Shown here piece after piece: positions 16,759 through 26,233 of a DNA stretch of 64,000 nucleotides. This stretch comes from Nocardia tengchongensis (lineage in GTDB: Bacteria; Actinomycetota; Actinomycetes; Mycobacteriales; Mycobacteriaceae), in contig NZ_CP074371.1 in the NCBI RefSeq assembly GCF_018362975.1, positions 3,286,001 through 3,350,000 of the forward strand. The letters are read 5' to 3'. The notes beneath the pieces are model-generated. The model saw only the letters and a program-made list of their open reading frames with translations. It was not told the origin of the DNA and ran no database searches. A program made the translations under genes and the position numbers. The first letter of the stretch is position 1. The number at the start of each line of letters is the position of its first letter.

Positions 16759-17465
16759 GAGGCGTGCAACCCGCATTCGGTCTTGGCGAGCCCGGCCCAG
16801 CGGCCGGATCGCGCGTCGGATCCCGGTTCCGGCTTCCGCGTGCACGGAGCGCAACCGATGGAGGGATAGCCCTCTTCCACAAGGGGATTGACGAGAATTC
16901 CGTTGGCCTCGATGTAGTCGGCCATCTCGTCATCGGACCAGGCGGCGATCGGGTTGATCTTCACCAGGCCGAAGCCCTCGTCGTAGGAGATGAGGGGTGC
17001 GTTGGCGCGAGTCGGCGCCTCCACTCGACGGATGCCGGTCACCCAGGCGTTGTATCCGACGAGGGACTTCTTCAGGGGGACAACCTTGCGCAGGCGGCAG
17101 CATTCGGCGGCGTCGCGCGCGAACAGGTCCTTGCCCAGCAGCTGATCCTGTTCGGCGACAGTGTTTTCCGGCTGCACGTTGACGATGTTCACGCCGTACA
17201 CCAGCTCGACCGCGTCACGGGTGCCGATGGTCTCGGCGAAGTGGTAGCCGGTGTCGAGGAACAGCACGTCCACGCCGGAGCGGACCTGCGAGGCCAGCTG
17301 CACCAGGACGGCGTCCTGCATGTTCGAGGCGACGATGTAGTTGGAACCGAAGGTGTCCTCGGTCCACTGCAGCAGTTCCTGCGCGGTGGCGTTCGGGCCC
17401 AGCTCGGCGTTGCCCTTCTCGACCAGCGCGCGCAGCTCTGACTCAGCCAGTTTGGTTGTGGTCAT
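16755..17465 (-). CDS. cysH: Assimilatory APS reductase, [4Fe-4S] type
   Basis: 236 residues. Reduces APS to sulfite and AMP. The paired cysteines CCRLRK and later CAPC are the [4Fe-4S] ligands that separate APS reductases from cluster-free PAPS reductases. The C-terminal ECGLH carries the redox-active Cys that takes the sulfonate. Start: GGGAGAA at good distance supports the ATG at 17465 over a TTG at 17480. It follows sirA by 15 bases and overlaps cysD. Confidence 0.95.
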   Translation of the reverse strand: MTTTKLAESELRALVEKGNAELGPNATAQELLQWTEDTFGSNYIVASNMQDAVLVQLASQVRSGVDVLFLDTGYHFAETIGTRDAVELVYGVNIVNVQPENTVAEQDQLLGKDLFARDAAECCRLRKVVPLKKSLVGYNAWVTGIRRVEAPTRANAPLISYDEGFGLVKINPIAAWSDDEMADYIEANGILVNPLVEEGYPSIGCAPCTRKPEPGSDARSGRWAGLAKTECGLHAS

Positions 17466-17480
17466 CGATGTTTCTCCCAA

Positions 17481-19223
17481 CTACCGCAGGTCTGCTTCAT
17501 CGGCACGAACAGCCCAGACCGCGAAACGCTCACCCTCGTTACGGTTCTTCACGAAGTTGCGAACGACGCGCTCGATGTAGTCGCCCAGTTCTTCGCTGGT
17601 GACCTTGTGCTGGCGCAACTTCCGGCCGAAGCCGGAGTCGAGTCCGAGGCTGCCACCGAGGTGAACCTGGAAGCCCTCGATCTGATTCCCGTCACCGTCG
17701 TCGACGAGCTGGCCCTTGAAGCCGATGTCGGCGATCTGGGACCGGCCGCAGGAGTTGGGGCAGCCGTTGATGTTGATCGTGATCGGCACGTCGAGCTGCG
17801 CGTTGATGTCGGCGAGCCGCTGCTCCAGCTCGGGCGCGAGCACCTGCGAGCGCTTGCGGGTCTCGGTGAACGACAGCTTGCAGAACTCGATGCCGCTGCA
17901 CGCCAGCAGGTTTCGACGCCAGATGGACGGACGGCCGTGCAGGCCCAGCGGTTCCAGCGCGTCGATCAGCTGCTCGACCTTGTCGTCGGGGACGTCGAGG
18001 ACGATGAGCTTCTGGTAGGGGGTGAAGCGCACCCGATCCGAGCCGACCGCCTCGACGGCGTCGGCGACCTGGGTCAGGATGGTGCCCGAGACGCGACCGG
18101 CGATGGGGGAGAAGCCGATGGCGTTGAGGCCGTTGCGCAGCTTCTGCACACCGATGTGGTCGATCGGGCGCTCTGGCTGGACCGGCGCGGGACCGTCGAT
18201 GAGCTTGCGCTTCAGGTACTCGTCCTCGAGCACCTGACGGAACTTCTCGACACCCCAGTCCTTGACCAGGAACTTGAGGCGGGCCTTGGTGCGCAGGCGG
18301 CGGTAGCCGTAGTCGCGGTAGAGCGAGACGACCGCTTCCCACACGTCGGGCACCTCGTCGAGGGGCACCCACGCGCCGAGGCGCTGGGCCAGCATCGGGT
18401 TGGTGGACAGCCCGCCGCCGACCCACAGGTCCAGGCCGGGCCCGTGCTCGGGGTGCTCGACGCCGACGAACGCGATGTCGTTGATCTCGTGGACGACGTC
18501 CTGCTGTCCGGAGATGGCGGTCTTGAACTTGCGCGGCAGGTTGGAGTATTCCTTCTTGCCGATGTAGCGCTTGACGATCTCGTCGATGGCCGGGGTCGGG
18601 TCGAGGATCTCGCCGAAGGACTCACCGGCGAGCGGGGAGCCCAGCACGACGCGCGGGCAGTCGCCGCACGCCTCGGTGGTCTGCAGGCCGACCGCTTCGA
18701 GGCGGCGCCAGATCTCCGGCACGTTCTCGATCTCGATCCAGTGGTACTGGACGTTCTCGCGGTCGGACAGATCGGCGGTGTCGCGGCCGAACTCGGTGGA
18801 GATGCCGGCCAGGGTGCGCAGCTGGGCGAGGTTCAGCGCGCCCGCGTCGCACCGCACCCGCATCATGAAGTAGCGGGCCTCGAGCAGGTCGATGTTCTCG
18901 TCGCCGGTGTAGGTGCCGTCGTAACCCTGCTCGCGCTGGGTGTAGAGACCCCACCAGCGCATGCGGCCGCGCAGATCGCTCTTGTCGATCGAGTCGAATC
19001 CGCCCTTGGCGTAGATGTTCTCGATGCGCGCGCGCACGTTGAGCGGGTTGTCGTCCTTCTTGGACTGCTCGTTGGCGTTGAGCGGCTCGCGGTAGCCGAG
19101 CGCCCACTGGCCCTCCGACTTGCGCTTCACCGGACGGGCCGTGCGCTCACGCCGGACGGGCTGCGCCGAATCGGGCACAGACTGCGGCGTATCGGAACTG
19201 GTGGCGTCGGTGCTCGACGTCAT
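17481..19223 (-). CDS. sirA: Ferredoxin-dependent sulfite reductase (sirohaem, 4Fe-4S)
   Basis: 580 residues, first gene of the operon. Reduces sulfite to sulfide with six electrons from ferredoxin. Two nitrite/sulfite reductase half-domains are seen; the sirohaem-[4Fe-4S] ligands are in CSGIEFCK and NGCPNSCGR. The Tyr-rich stretch GLYTQREQGYDGTYTG and ACGDCPR correspond to the Tyr-Cys region near the active site in mycobacterial SirA. SD AGGAG lies 8 bases before the ATG. A palindromic operator overlaps the likely promoter. Confidence 0.95.
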   Translation of the reverse strand: MTSSTDATSSDTPQSVPDSAQPVRRERTARPVKRKSEGQWALGYREPLNANEQSKKDDNPLNVRARIENIYAKGGFDSIDKSDLRGRMRWWGLYTQREQGYDGTYTGDENIDLLEARYFMMRVRCDAGALNLAQLRTLAGISTEFGRDTADLSDRENVQYHWIEIENVPEIWRRLEAVGLQTTEACGDCPRVVLGSPLAGESFGEILDPTPAIDEIVKRYIGKKEYSNLPRKFKTAISGQQDVVHEINDIAFVGVEHPEHGPGLDLWVGGGLSTNPMLAQRLGAWVPLDEVPDVWEAVVSLYRDYGYRRLRTKARLKFLVKDWGVEKFRQVLEDEYLKRKLIDGPAPVQPERPIDHIGVQKLRNGLNAIGFSPIAGRVSGTILTQVADAVEAVGSDRVRFTPYQKLIVLDVPDDKVEQLIDALEPLGLHGRPSIWRRNLLACSGIEFCKLSFTETRKRSQVLAPELEQRLADINAQLDVPITININGCPNSCGRSQIADIGFKGQLVDDGDGNQIEGFQVHLGGSLGLDSGFGRKLRQHKVTSEELGDYIERVVRNFVKNRNEGERFAVWAVRADEADLR

Positions 19224-19295
19224 GGGGGTCGCTCCTGAAGGTCTTGCGGGCAGGCGGGAGGGGCTGGCTCACGCCTCCGATATCAGAGAACCGGC

Positions 19296-19325
19296 TCTAT
19301 ACGGCGTCAGGTGACGCCGGATTCC
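19296..19325 (-). promoter_or_regulatory. Promoter/operator of the sulfate assimilation operon
   Basis: CGGCGTCAGGTGACGCCG (19302-19319) is an 8-bp-arm perfect dyad with a 2-base centre. On the minus strand it abuts a -10-like TATAGA (19301-19296), about 75 bases before sirA. A repressor bound there would cover the space between -35 and -10. Its regulator is not identifiable from the window. Confidence 0.55.
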
Positions 19326-19600
19326 GGGAGAATGGGAGCCGATCTACCGGAGGCTTCCGGGCAGACAGCTCGCGCTGCAGACACGCTTGAAGTCGACATG
19401 GCGGCGTGCCACGAGTCGTACTCCAAGTCCGGTCATGACGGTTATTGTGCCACGTCAGACGGGTCGTTCCGACTGCCGGATCGAATTTTCCGCAGTTTTC
19501 CGGGAAATCCCCTGGATACATTGTCCGATTTGTGACGGGCATCATAGATCAGCCCGAACCAAACCACTTGGACGGTTGACCTGAACGGATGCGTGTGAGT
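19326..19600. other. Intergenic, no gene seen
   Basis: Between the sulfate operon promoter and the Imm49-like gene end. Part of the stretch (about 19480-19560) is clearly more AT-rich than its surroundings. No ORF with an SD and no strong hairpin was found. Confidence 0.4.
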
Positions 19601-20464
19601 CTAGGACGTGCGATCGGCGTCGGTGTCGGCGAGGCGGGCCTTCGCGGCCGCGAGGCGGGCCAGTTCGTCGCTCAGTTCGGGGGAGAACATCCAGTCCGGG
19701 CGGTCGATGAACCCGGCCGGTAGGTACTCGGATCGGATGGCGGTGCGGTAGCCGAGGTCTCGGGCCCAGCAGGCCAGGCCCAGTAGGGGCAGCGAGAAGA
19801 CGCCCTCGGGGTCGTTGCGCCACACGTCGTTGTCGAAGAACGCTCGATGCCGGCGCAGGGCGTGGTTGAGCTCCCGGTCGAAACCCTCGGAATCGCCGTC
19901 CGCCAGGCGGATGAATACTTCGACGGCTGGACGGAAGAGCAGGTCGGTCACGCCTTGCGCGCCCATGCGGCTGGTCATGTCCAGCGCCCACGCGGCCTCG
20001 TACACGCTCTTCGGGCCGAACCGCCACGCCGTCTGCAACAGGCGCACCCACTCGTATTGGAAGTCGTCGAACGCGCCGTCGCCGTACTCGCGCAGCCGCT
20101 CGATCGGGTAGTCGACGAGTTCGTTGATGGCCTCCGCGTCGCGGGCGATCAGCGTCCACCAGAACGCGGCCCGCCAGCCCGCCACCTTGTCGTGGCGGTC
20201 GAAGCCGGACTCGATGCCGTCCGACCGGAACCGCCGCGTCACCGTCTGCTCGGTCGAATGGGCGAAATACCAGGTCCGCGACCGCAAGGCCGCCGGATCC
20301 GGCAGCAGCATGGTCGCCAGCAGCACCCCGTCCATGGAGCGGGAGAAGTTCGGGCCGTCCGGGCGGACCGGCCGTCGCGAGCGATAGACCACCGGGGCCA
20401 CCGACCCCTCGTCTACTTCCCTGATCGACTTGGCGTCGATCCCGTGCCGCGGCACCTCGATCAT
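19601..20464 (-). CDS. Imm49-like protein (possible toxin immunity protein)
   Basis: 287 residues, soluble, helical, without signal or membrane segment. The pattern WYFAHSTEQ, KVAGWRAAFWWTLIARDAEAI and the repeated helical hairpins resemble the Imm49 family of polymorphic-toxin immunity proteins; this rests on memory of the family and is not certain. Start: the ATG at 20464 gives a compact protein; the frame extends upstream through Arg-rich sequence that looks non-coding. No toxin, PT/LXG/WXG gene or secretion gene is beside it. If the call is right, it is an orphan immunity gene. Confidence 0.5.
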   Translation of the reverse strand: MIEVPRHGIDAKSIREVDEGSVAPVVYRSRRPVRPDGPNFSRSMDGVLLATMLLPDPAALRSRTWYFAHSTEQTVTRRFRSDGIESGFDRHDKVAGWRAAFWWTLIARDAEAINELVDYPIERLREYGDGAFDDFQYEWVRLLQTAWRFGPKSVYEAAWALDMTSRMGAQGVTDLLFRPAVEVFIRLADGDSEGFDRELNHALRRHRAFFDNDVWRNDPEGVFSLPLLGLACWARDLGYRTAIRSEYLPAGFIDRPDWMFSPELSDELARLAAAKARLADTDADRTS

Positions 20465-20706
20465 CGGCTCGTCCCCGTCCGCACCCCGGACCAGCTCGCG
20501 CCCGGCCCGCCGAAATCTCTTGGAATGTACCCGGATTCGCCGATAGTCGCCGGGTGAGACGTGGGCGGTGGCGCCGGCGGGCCGGGGACCGCGCACGCAC
20601 CGCCCGCCACCGGGTCCGAGCGTCGCCGCCCCACCGGGTCTCGGTCGCCCGTGGATCAGCCGCCACCGGGTGCGCTGTGATGCGGGCAACCGGTCACACT
20701 GAAGGG

Positions 20707-21930
20707 GTGACCTCGACTGCTCCCGCACCGACCTCCGGCCCGGCCGCCGCGGACGACTCCGCCGCGCCGGTGCTGCGCGACTTCGGGGGCGGGCCGTTCG
20801 GGATCTACATCCACGTGCCCTTCTGCGCGACCCGCTGCGGGTACTGCGACTTCAACACCTACACGGCGGGGGAGCTGGGCAGCTCGTCCTCGCCGCAGTC
20901 CTGGTTCGAGGCGCTGCGGGGCGAGCTGGCCACGGCGGCACAGGAATTCGACGCGCTCCCGACGTCGACGCCCGCAGTGGAGACGGTGTTCGTGGGAGGC
21001 GGCACGCCGTCGCTGCTCGGCGGTGATGGGCTGGCCGGGGTGCTCGACGCGATCCGTGACAACTTCACCCTCGCGCCCGGGGCGGAGGTGACCACCGAGT
21101 CGAATCCGGAGTCCACCTCGCCCGAATTCTTCGAGCGGCTCCGCGCGGCCGGGTACACCCGGATCTCGCTGGGCATGCAGTCCGCCGCCCAGCATGTGCT
21201 GAAGATCCTGGACCGCACCCACACGCCGGGCCGGGCCGTGGCCGCCGCGCGGGAGGCGCGCGCCGCGGGCTTCGACCACGTCAATCTGGACCTGATCTAC
21301 GGCACGCCCGGCGAGACCGACGCCGATCTGGACGCGAGCCTCGATGCCGTGCTGTCGGCGGGCGTCGACCACGTCTCGGCCTACTCGCTGATCGTGGAGG
21401 ACGGCACCGCGCTGGCCCGTCGCGTGCGCCGTGGTGAACTGCCCGCGCCCGACGACGACGTCCTCGCCGCCCGCTACGAACGTATCGACAGTCGCCTGGC
21501 CGCCGCGGGCCTGCACTGGTACGAGGTCTCCAACTGGTCCGCCTCCGATGCGGGCCGCTGCCGCCACAACCTCGGCTACTGGGACGGCGGCGACTGGCTC
21601 GGCGCGGGCCCGGGCGCGCACAGTCACGTCGGCGGCGTCCGCTGGTGGAACGTGAAACACCCGGCGCGCTACGCGGATCAGGTCGCCACCGGCGGGCTGC
21701 CCGCCGCGGGCTGGGAGGCCCTCACCGACGAGGAGCGCTACACCGAACGGGTCATGCTCACCGTGCGCCTGCGCACCGGGCTGCCGCTCGACGACCTGGA
21801 CGCCGATGGTCGCGCCGCCGCCGCGAAGGTCGTCGCCGACGGCCTCGCCGAGATCGTCGCCGATCGCCTGTTCCTCACCGACCGCGGCCGCCTGCTCGCC
21901 GACGGTGTGGTCCGCACCCTGCTGACCTGA
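20707..21930 (+). CDS. hemW: Radical SAM haem chaperone HemW (HemN-like)
   Basis: 407 residues. The radical SAM cluster motif is CATRCGYC in IYIHVPFCATRCGYCDFNTY, with GGGTPS and the later E/S/N-rich strands of the HemN fold and the HemN C-terminal domain. HemW lacks the N-terminal features of true oxygen-independent coproporphyrinogen oxidase and is thought to deliver haem to target proteins. The GTG at 20707 is preferred from family alignment; an ATG at 20680 is the alternative. Same neighbourhood as hemN (Rv2388c) in M. tuberculosis. Confidence 0.9.
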   Translation: MTSTAPAPTSGPAAADDSAAPVLRDFGGGPFGIYIHVPFCATRCGYCDFNTYTAGELGSSSSPQSWFEALRGELATAAQEFDALPTSTPAVETVFVGGGTPSLLGGDGLAGVLDAIRDNFTLAPGAEVTTESNPESTSPEFFERLRAAGYTRISLGMQSAAQHVLKILDRTHTPGRAVAAAREARAAGFDHVNLDLIYGTPGETDADLDASLDAVLSAGVDHVSAYSLIVEDGTALARRVRRGELPAPDDDVLAARYERIDSRLAAAGLHWYEVSNWSASDAGRCRHNLGYWDGGDWLGAGPGAHSHVGGVRWWNVKHPARYADQVATGGLPAAGWEALTDEERYTERVMLTVRLRTGLPLDDLDADGRAAAAKVVADGLAEIVADRLFLTDRGRLLADGVVRTLLT

Positions 21931-22077
21931 CCTGCCGAATCGCCCAACCGCGAGTGAAACCGCCCGGTCCGGACTAGATTGGTCAGCGGAGAATTCCTGC
22001 AACCGGTCTGGATCGCGGCGGAGTCTCGGCCGCGGTCCGCGCAATGAAGCGAACACCCTTCGGCCCGAGGACATCTC

Positions 22078-22926
22078 ATGGTGAAGCCCCAGATGCGGCC
22101 CGTCGAGCGCGCGGATCGCCCCCGTACCCGTCGCGTAGCCCGCGCGACCGCCGGCGCGGCCGCGGTCCTGGCCCTGGCCGCGAGCCCGATCGCCGCCGTC
22201 CCCGCGACCGCCGCGCAGCTGCCCACGGTCGTGCTGGTGCACGGCGCGTTCGCCGACGTCTCCAGCTGGGACGGGGTGGCCGCGCAATTGCGCGCGGACG
22301 GCTATCCCGTTGTGACACCGGATAATCCGTTGCGCGGCCCCGCCTACGACGCGGCCGCGATCCAGCGCACGATCGACGGCATCACAGGCCCGATCGTGCT
22401 GGTCGGGCATTCCTACGGCGGCACCGTGATCAGTAATGTGCACGACCCCAAGGTCGAATCGCTGGTCTACATCTCCGCTTTCGCGCCGACCCAAGGCGAA
22501 GCCGCACTGCTGGAACTGAATCCGATCCAATATCCGGGCTCGCAACTCACGCTGGCACTGCGGTTGAAGACGGTCGACGACACCCAGGGGGTCGCGGGCA
22601 AGAACCTGGACGCCTACGTCGACCCGGCCCGCTTCCCCGAGGTCTTCGCCCAGGATGTCGACCCGGCGACCGCCGCCGACATGGCCGCCCGCCAGCATTC
22701 GCTGGCCCTGTCGGCCAACCTGGAACCCTCCGGCGCACCGTCCTGGGCCTCGACGCCGAGCTGGTACCTGGTCTCCACCGCCGACCGGGTGATTCCGCCC
22801 GCGTCCCAATGGCACATGGCCGAGCGCATGAACGCGCACACCTCCTCGATCGACGCCTCGCACGCCGGTCTGGTCTCGCACCCGGGTGACGTGGCGGCGG
22901 TGGTGGAGGCCGCCGCGGCCGGCTGA
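22078..22926 (+). CDS. Secreted alpha/beta hydrolase
   Basis: 282 residues. A basic N-terminus (RPRTRRVARATAGAAA) and hydrophobic core ending ATAAQ give a signal peptide with a cut near residue 46. The hydrolase has the oxyanion motif LVHGAF, nucleophile elbow GHSYGG, the acid in STADRVIPP and the catalytic His in DASHAGLVSHPG. Members of this subgroup act as esterases or lactonases; substrate unknown. It occupies the place of the mycobactin cluster in M. tuberculosis (between hemN and hrcA). Confidence 0.85.
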   Translation: MVKPQMRPVERADRPRTRRVARATAGAAAVLALAASPIAAVPATAAQLPTVVLVHGAFADVSSWDGVAAQLRADGYPVVTPDNPLRGPAYDAAAIQRTIDGITGPIVLVGHSYGGTVISNVHDPKVESLVYISAFAPTQGEAALLELNPIQYPGSQLTLALRLKTVDDTQGVAGKNLDAYVDPARFPEVFAQDVDPATAADMAARQHSLALSANLEPSGAPSWASTPSWYLVSTADRVIPPASQWHMAERMNAHTSSIDASHAGLVSHPGDVAAVVEAAAAG

Positions 22927-23086
22927 CCCGACCGAGGGTGCGAGGGCGGTCACGCGGCGAGCTGCGCGACGCCCACTATCCTGGAGTGGATAATCCGGGA
23001 AATCCGCGTGGCCGGTGCCGAGTGCCCGCCGCGGAGGGCTCGGGCGTGCACGAGGCGTTCCCGAGGTCGAGCGAGGAGGTGGGGCC

Positions 23087-24127
23087 ATGTCGAGCACCGA
23101 GCAGCGCCGGCTCGAGGTCCTGCGGGCCATCGTCGCGGACTACATCGCGACGAAGGAGCCGATCGGGTCCAAAACGCTGGTGGAGCGGCACAATCTGGGT
23201 GTTTCCAGCGCCACCGTCCGCAATGACATGGCCGTGCTCGAGGCCGAGGGCTATATCGCCCAGCCGCACACGTCCTCGGGACGGATCCCGACCGACAAGG
23301 GCTACCGGCAGTTCGTCGATCACATCTCCGAGGTGAAGCCGCTCTCGGGCGCGGAACGCCGGGCCATCATGGAATTCCTGGAGAGCGGCGTCGATCTCGA
23401 CGATGTGCTGCGCCGCGGGGTCCGGCTGCTGGCACAGCTGACCCGGCAGGTCGCCATGGTCCAGTACCCGACGGTGTCGGCGTCGACCGTGCGGCACATC
23501 GAGGTGGTGGCGCTGAATCCGGCGCGGCTGCTGCTGGTCGTGATCACCGACACCGGGCGCGTCGATCAGCGGCTGGTGGATCTGGGCAACCTGATCAGCG
23601 ACGACGATCTGGCCGCGCTGCGCGGCATGCTGGGCAAGGCGATGGAGGGCAAGCGGCTGGCCGCCGCCTCCGCCTCGGTGGCCGAGCTGCCCGAGCACTC
23701 CCCGGTCAAGTTGCGCGACGTGCTGATTCGCGTTTCCACGGTGTTGGTGGAGACCCTGGTCGAGCACGCGGAGGAACGGCTGGTGCTGGGTGGCACCGCC
23801 AACCTCACCCGCAATGCCGCCGATTTCCCCGGCAACGGTTTCCCGGGTTCCCTGCGTACCGTCCTGGAGGCGCTCGAAGAGCAGGTGATCGTGTTGAAGC
23901 TGCTGGCCGCGGCACAGCTGCCGGGTACCGTGACGGTGCAGATCGGTGAGGAGACCAAGGTCGAGCAGATGCGCGGGACGGCCGTGGTGTCCACCGGTTA
24001 CGGGCTGACCGGTACGGTGCTCGGAGGTATGGGGGTGCTGGGGCCGACCCGCATGGACTATCCGGGGACCATTGCCTCGGTGGCGGCCGTCGCCCGGTAC
24101 ATCGGTGAGGTGCTCGCCGAACGGTGA
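23087..24127 (+). CDS. hrcA: Heat-inducible transcription repressor HrcA
   Basis: 346 residues. N-terminal winged helix ([39 protein letters not shown] and [14 protein letters not shown]) followed by the HrcA dimerisation/GAF-like domain and the conserved end [20 protein letters not shown]. It represses chaperone genes through CIRCE elements; no full CIRCE is seen near it in this window. SD AGGAGG before ATG 23087. dnaJ2 starts 34 bases downstream. Confidence 0.95.
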   Translation: MSSTEQRRLEVLRAIVADYIATKEPIGSKTLVERHNLGVSSATVRNDMAVLEAEGYIAQPHTSSGRIPTDKGYRQFVDHISEVKPLSGAERRAIMEFLESGVDLDDVLRRGVRLLAQLTRQVAMVQYPTVSASTVRHIEVVALNPARLLLVVITDTGRVDQRLVDLGNLISDDDLAALRGMLGKAMEGKRLAAASASVAELPEHSPVKLRDVLIRVSTVLVETLVEHAEERLVLGGTANLTRNAADFPGNGFPGSLRTVLEALEEQVIVLKLLAAAQLPGTVTVQIGEETKVEQMRGTAVVSTGYGLTGTVLGGMGVLGPTRMDYPGTIASVAAVARYIGEVLAER

Positions 24128-24161
24128 GCAAGCACGAGACGAAACAGGACTAGAGACGCAC

Positions 24162-25316
24162 GTGGCACGGGACTATTACGCACTGCTCGGAGTCGCACGG
24201 GGTGCGACCGACCAGGAGATCAAGCGCGCCTATCGGAAGCTGGCGCGTGAACTGCATCCCGACGTGAATCCGGAGCCGGAGGCGCAGGAGAAGTTCCGCG
24301 AGGTCTCCACGGCCTACGAGGTGCTGTCGGATGCGGAGAAGCGGCGCATCGTCGACCTCGGCGGTGACCCGATGGAATCCGGCGGCGGCATGGGCGGCGG
24401 GTTCTCCGGCGCCGGCTTCGGCGGCCTCGGCGACGTCTTCGAGGCGTTCTTCGGCGGCATGAACACCGCCGGCGGCGCCCGCAAGCCGCGCGGCCGCGTA
24501 CAGCCTGGCGCGGATTCGCTACTGCGGACCCGGCTTTCGCTGCAGGAGTGCGCGGTCGGTGTCACCAAGCACCTGACCGTCGACACCGCGATCCTGTGCG
24601 ACCTGTGCCAGGGTTCGGGCACCAACGGCAATTCCAAGCCGGTGCGCTGTGAGACCTGTGGCGGCGCGGGCGAGGTGCAGACCGTGCAGCGGTCCTTCCT
24701 CGGCCAGGTGATGACCTCGCGTCCCTGCCCGACCTGCCGTGGTGCGGGCGAGACCATTCCGGATCCCTGCCGCAAGTGTGGCGGCGACGGCCGGGTGCGT
24801 TCGCGCCGCGAGATCGCCGCGCCGATCCCGGCCGGTGTCGCCAACGGCATGCGGGTGCGGCTGGCCGCGCAGGGTGAGGTCGGCCCCGGCGGCGGTCCCG
24901 CGGGCGATCTGTACGTGGAGATCGTGGAGCAGCCGCACGACACCTTCGTGCGCGACGGCGACGACCTGCACTGCACCATCCGGGTTCCGATGGTGGACGC
25001 GGCGCTGGGCACCACGGTCGTGGTCGACACCATCCTCGACGGCCCGGTGGAGCTGACCATCCCGGCCGGCACCCAGCCGGGCGAGGCGTCGGTGCTGCGC
25101 GGCCACGGTATGCCCAAGCTGCGCGCCAACTCTCGCGGCGACCTGATCGCGCACCTCGACATCGTGGTGCCGACCAAGCTCGACGCCAAGCAGACCGACC
25201 TGCTGCGCAAGTACAAGGGCCTGCGGGCCAACGAGCACACCGAGGTGTTGTCGGCGCAGTCCGAGCACAACTCGGGCCTGTTCGCCCGTCTGCGCGCCTC
25301 CTTCAGCGGACGCTGA
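24162..25316 (+). CDS. dnaJ2: Chaperone DnaJ (DnaJ2)
   Basis: 384 residues, Hsp40 co-chaperone that stimulates DnaK ATPase. J-domain at the start with HPD ([12 protein letters not shown]), a Gly-rich linker ([15 protein letters not shown]), four zinc-binding repeats [24 protein letters not shown] and CRKCGGDG, then the C-terminal substrate-binding domain. GTG start at 24162 ([11 protein letters not shown]). In the order hrcA-dnaJ2-rsmE, as in mycobacteria; only 4 bases separate it from rsmE. Confidence 0.95.
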   Translation: MARDYYALLGVARGATDQEIKRAYRKLARELHPDVNPEPEAQEKFREVSTAYEVLSDAEKRRIVDLGGDPMESGGGMGGGFSGAGFGGLGDVFEAFFGGMNTAGGARKPRGRVQPGADSLLRTRLSLQECAVGVTKHLTVDTAILCDLCQGSGTNGNSKPVRCETCGGAGEVQTVQRSFLGQVMTSRPCPTCRGAGETIPDPCRKCGGDGRVRSRREIAAPIPAGVANGMRVRLAAQGEVGPGGGPAGDLYVEIVEQPHDTFVRDGDDLHCTIRVPMVDAALGTTVVVDTILDGPVELTIPAGTQPGEASVLRGHGMPKLRANSRGDLIAHLDIVVPTKLDAKQTDLLRKYKGLRANEHTEVLSAQSEHNSGLFARLRASFSGR

Positions 25317-25320
25317 TCCG

Positions 25321-26060
25321 TTGGCCGCCACCGTCTTCTACCTCGACGAGATCCCCGAACCGGGTGCGACCGCCGTGCTGGACGGCCCCGAGGGCCGCCA
25401 TGCCGCCACGGTGCGCCGCATCCGGGTGGGGGAGCCGATCACGTTGTCCGACGGGCACGGGATTCTCGCCGATTCGGAAGTGGTTGCGGCCCAGAAGGAT
25501 CGCCTCGAACTGAAGGTGCTGTCCAAGCGGGTCGCGGAGCCGTGGACCCGCAGGTGACGGTGGTCCAGGCGCTGCCCAAGTCCGACCGTTCGGAATTGGC
25601 GATCGAGCTGATGACGGAGGCGGGCGCGGACGCCATCGTGCCGTGGCAGGCCCTGCGCTGTGTCTCCAAGTGGGAAGCCAAGGCCCACAAGGCGGTCGAG
25701 AAGTGGCGCGCCGCGGCCAAGCAGGCCGCCCGCCAGTCCCGCCGCGCCTACATCCCGGATGTGACGGAGCTGCACAGCACTCGGGAACTGCTCGAACTGG
25801 TGCGGTCCGCGAAGGCGGGCGGCGCGGTGGTGGCGGCCCTGCACGAGTCCGGTGAATCCCGTTTGACCGAACTGTCTTTCGACGGGGTTCCGGAGATCAT
25901 CCTCATCGTCGGCCCCGAAGGCGGCCTCGACGACTCCGAACTGCACGCCCTGTCCGAGGCGGGAGCCGACATCGTCCTGCTCGGCCCCACGGTGCTGCGC
26001 ACCTCCACCGCCGCGGCCGTCGCCCTCGGCGCCTTGGGCGCTCTCACTCCGCGCTGGTAG
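25321..26060 (+). pseudogene. rsmE: 16S rRNA m3U1498 methyltransferase RsmE, single-base frameshift
   Basis: SPOUT methyltransferase that modifies U1498 of 16S rRNA. TTG start at 25321 (MAATVFYLDEIPEPG). The N-terminal PUA-like part ends at a TGA (25555-25557) after VAEPWTRR. The catalytic part continues in another frame from about 25542 (DPQVTVVQALPKSDRSELAI, then ILIVGPEGGLDDSEL and LLGPTVLRTSTAAA, the knot/SAM motifs). Restoring one G (GAGCCGTGGAC to GAGCCGGTGGAC) joins them into ~246 residues, near the 262 of Rv2372c. Either a sequence error or recent loss. Confidence 0.85.
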
Positions 26061-26233
26061 ACCCGCATCCGCCCGGGTTCGCCACGGAATGGATTCGGGG
26101 GTGCGGCAGTTGCGTGTCGCACCGGCATTCTGCCTGCTGGTAGCGGCTTATTCACTGGGCGGTGTCGGTGGGCGGCGGTAAACTTCTGTCAACGACGATG
26201 GCTTCGAGACCGGAAAGCAGGCTATAGCCACTT

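Noticed and set aside
19224..19295. Cysteine-attenuation upstream ORF in the sirA leader
   Set aside because: The only short frame (GTG near 19272) lacks Cys codons and has poor SD spacing.
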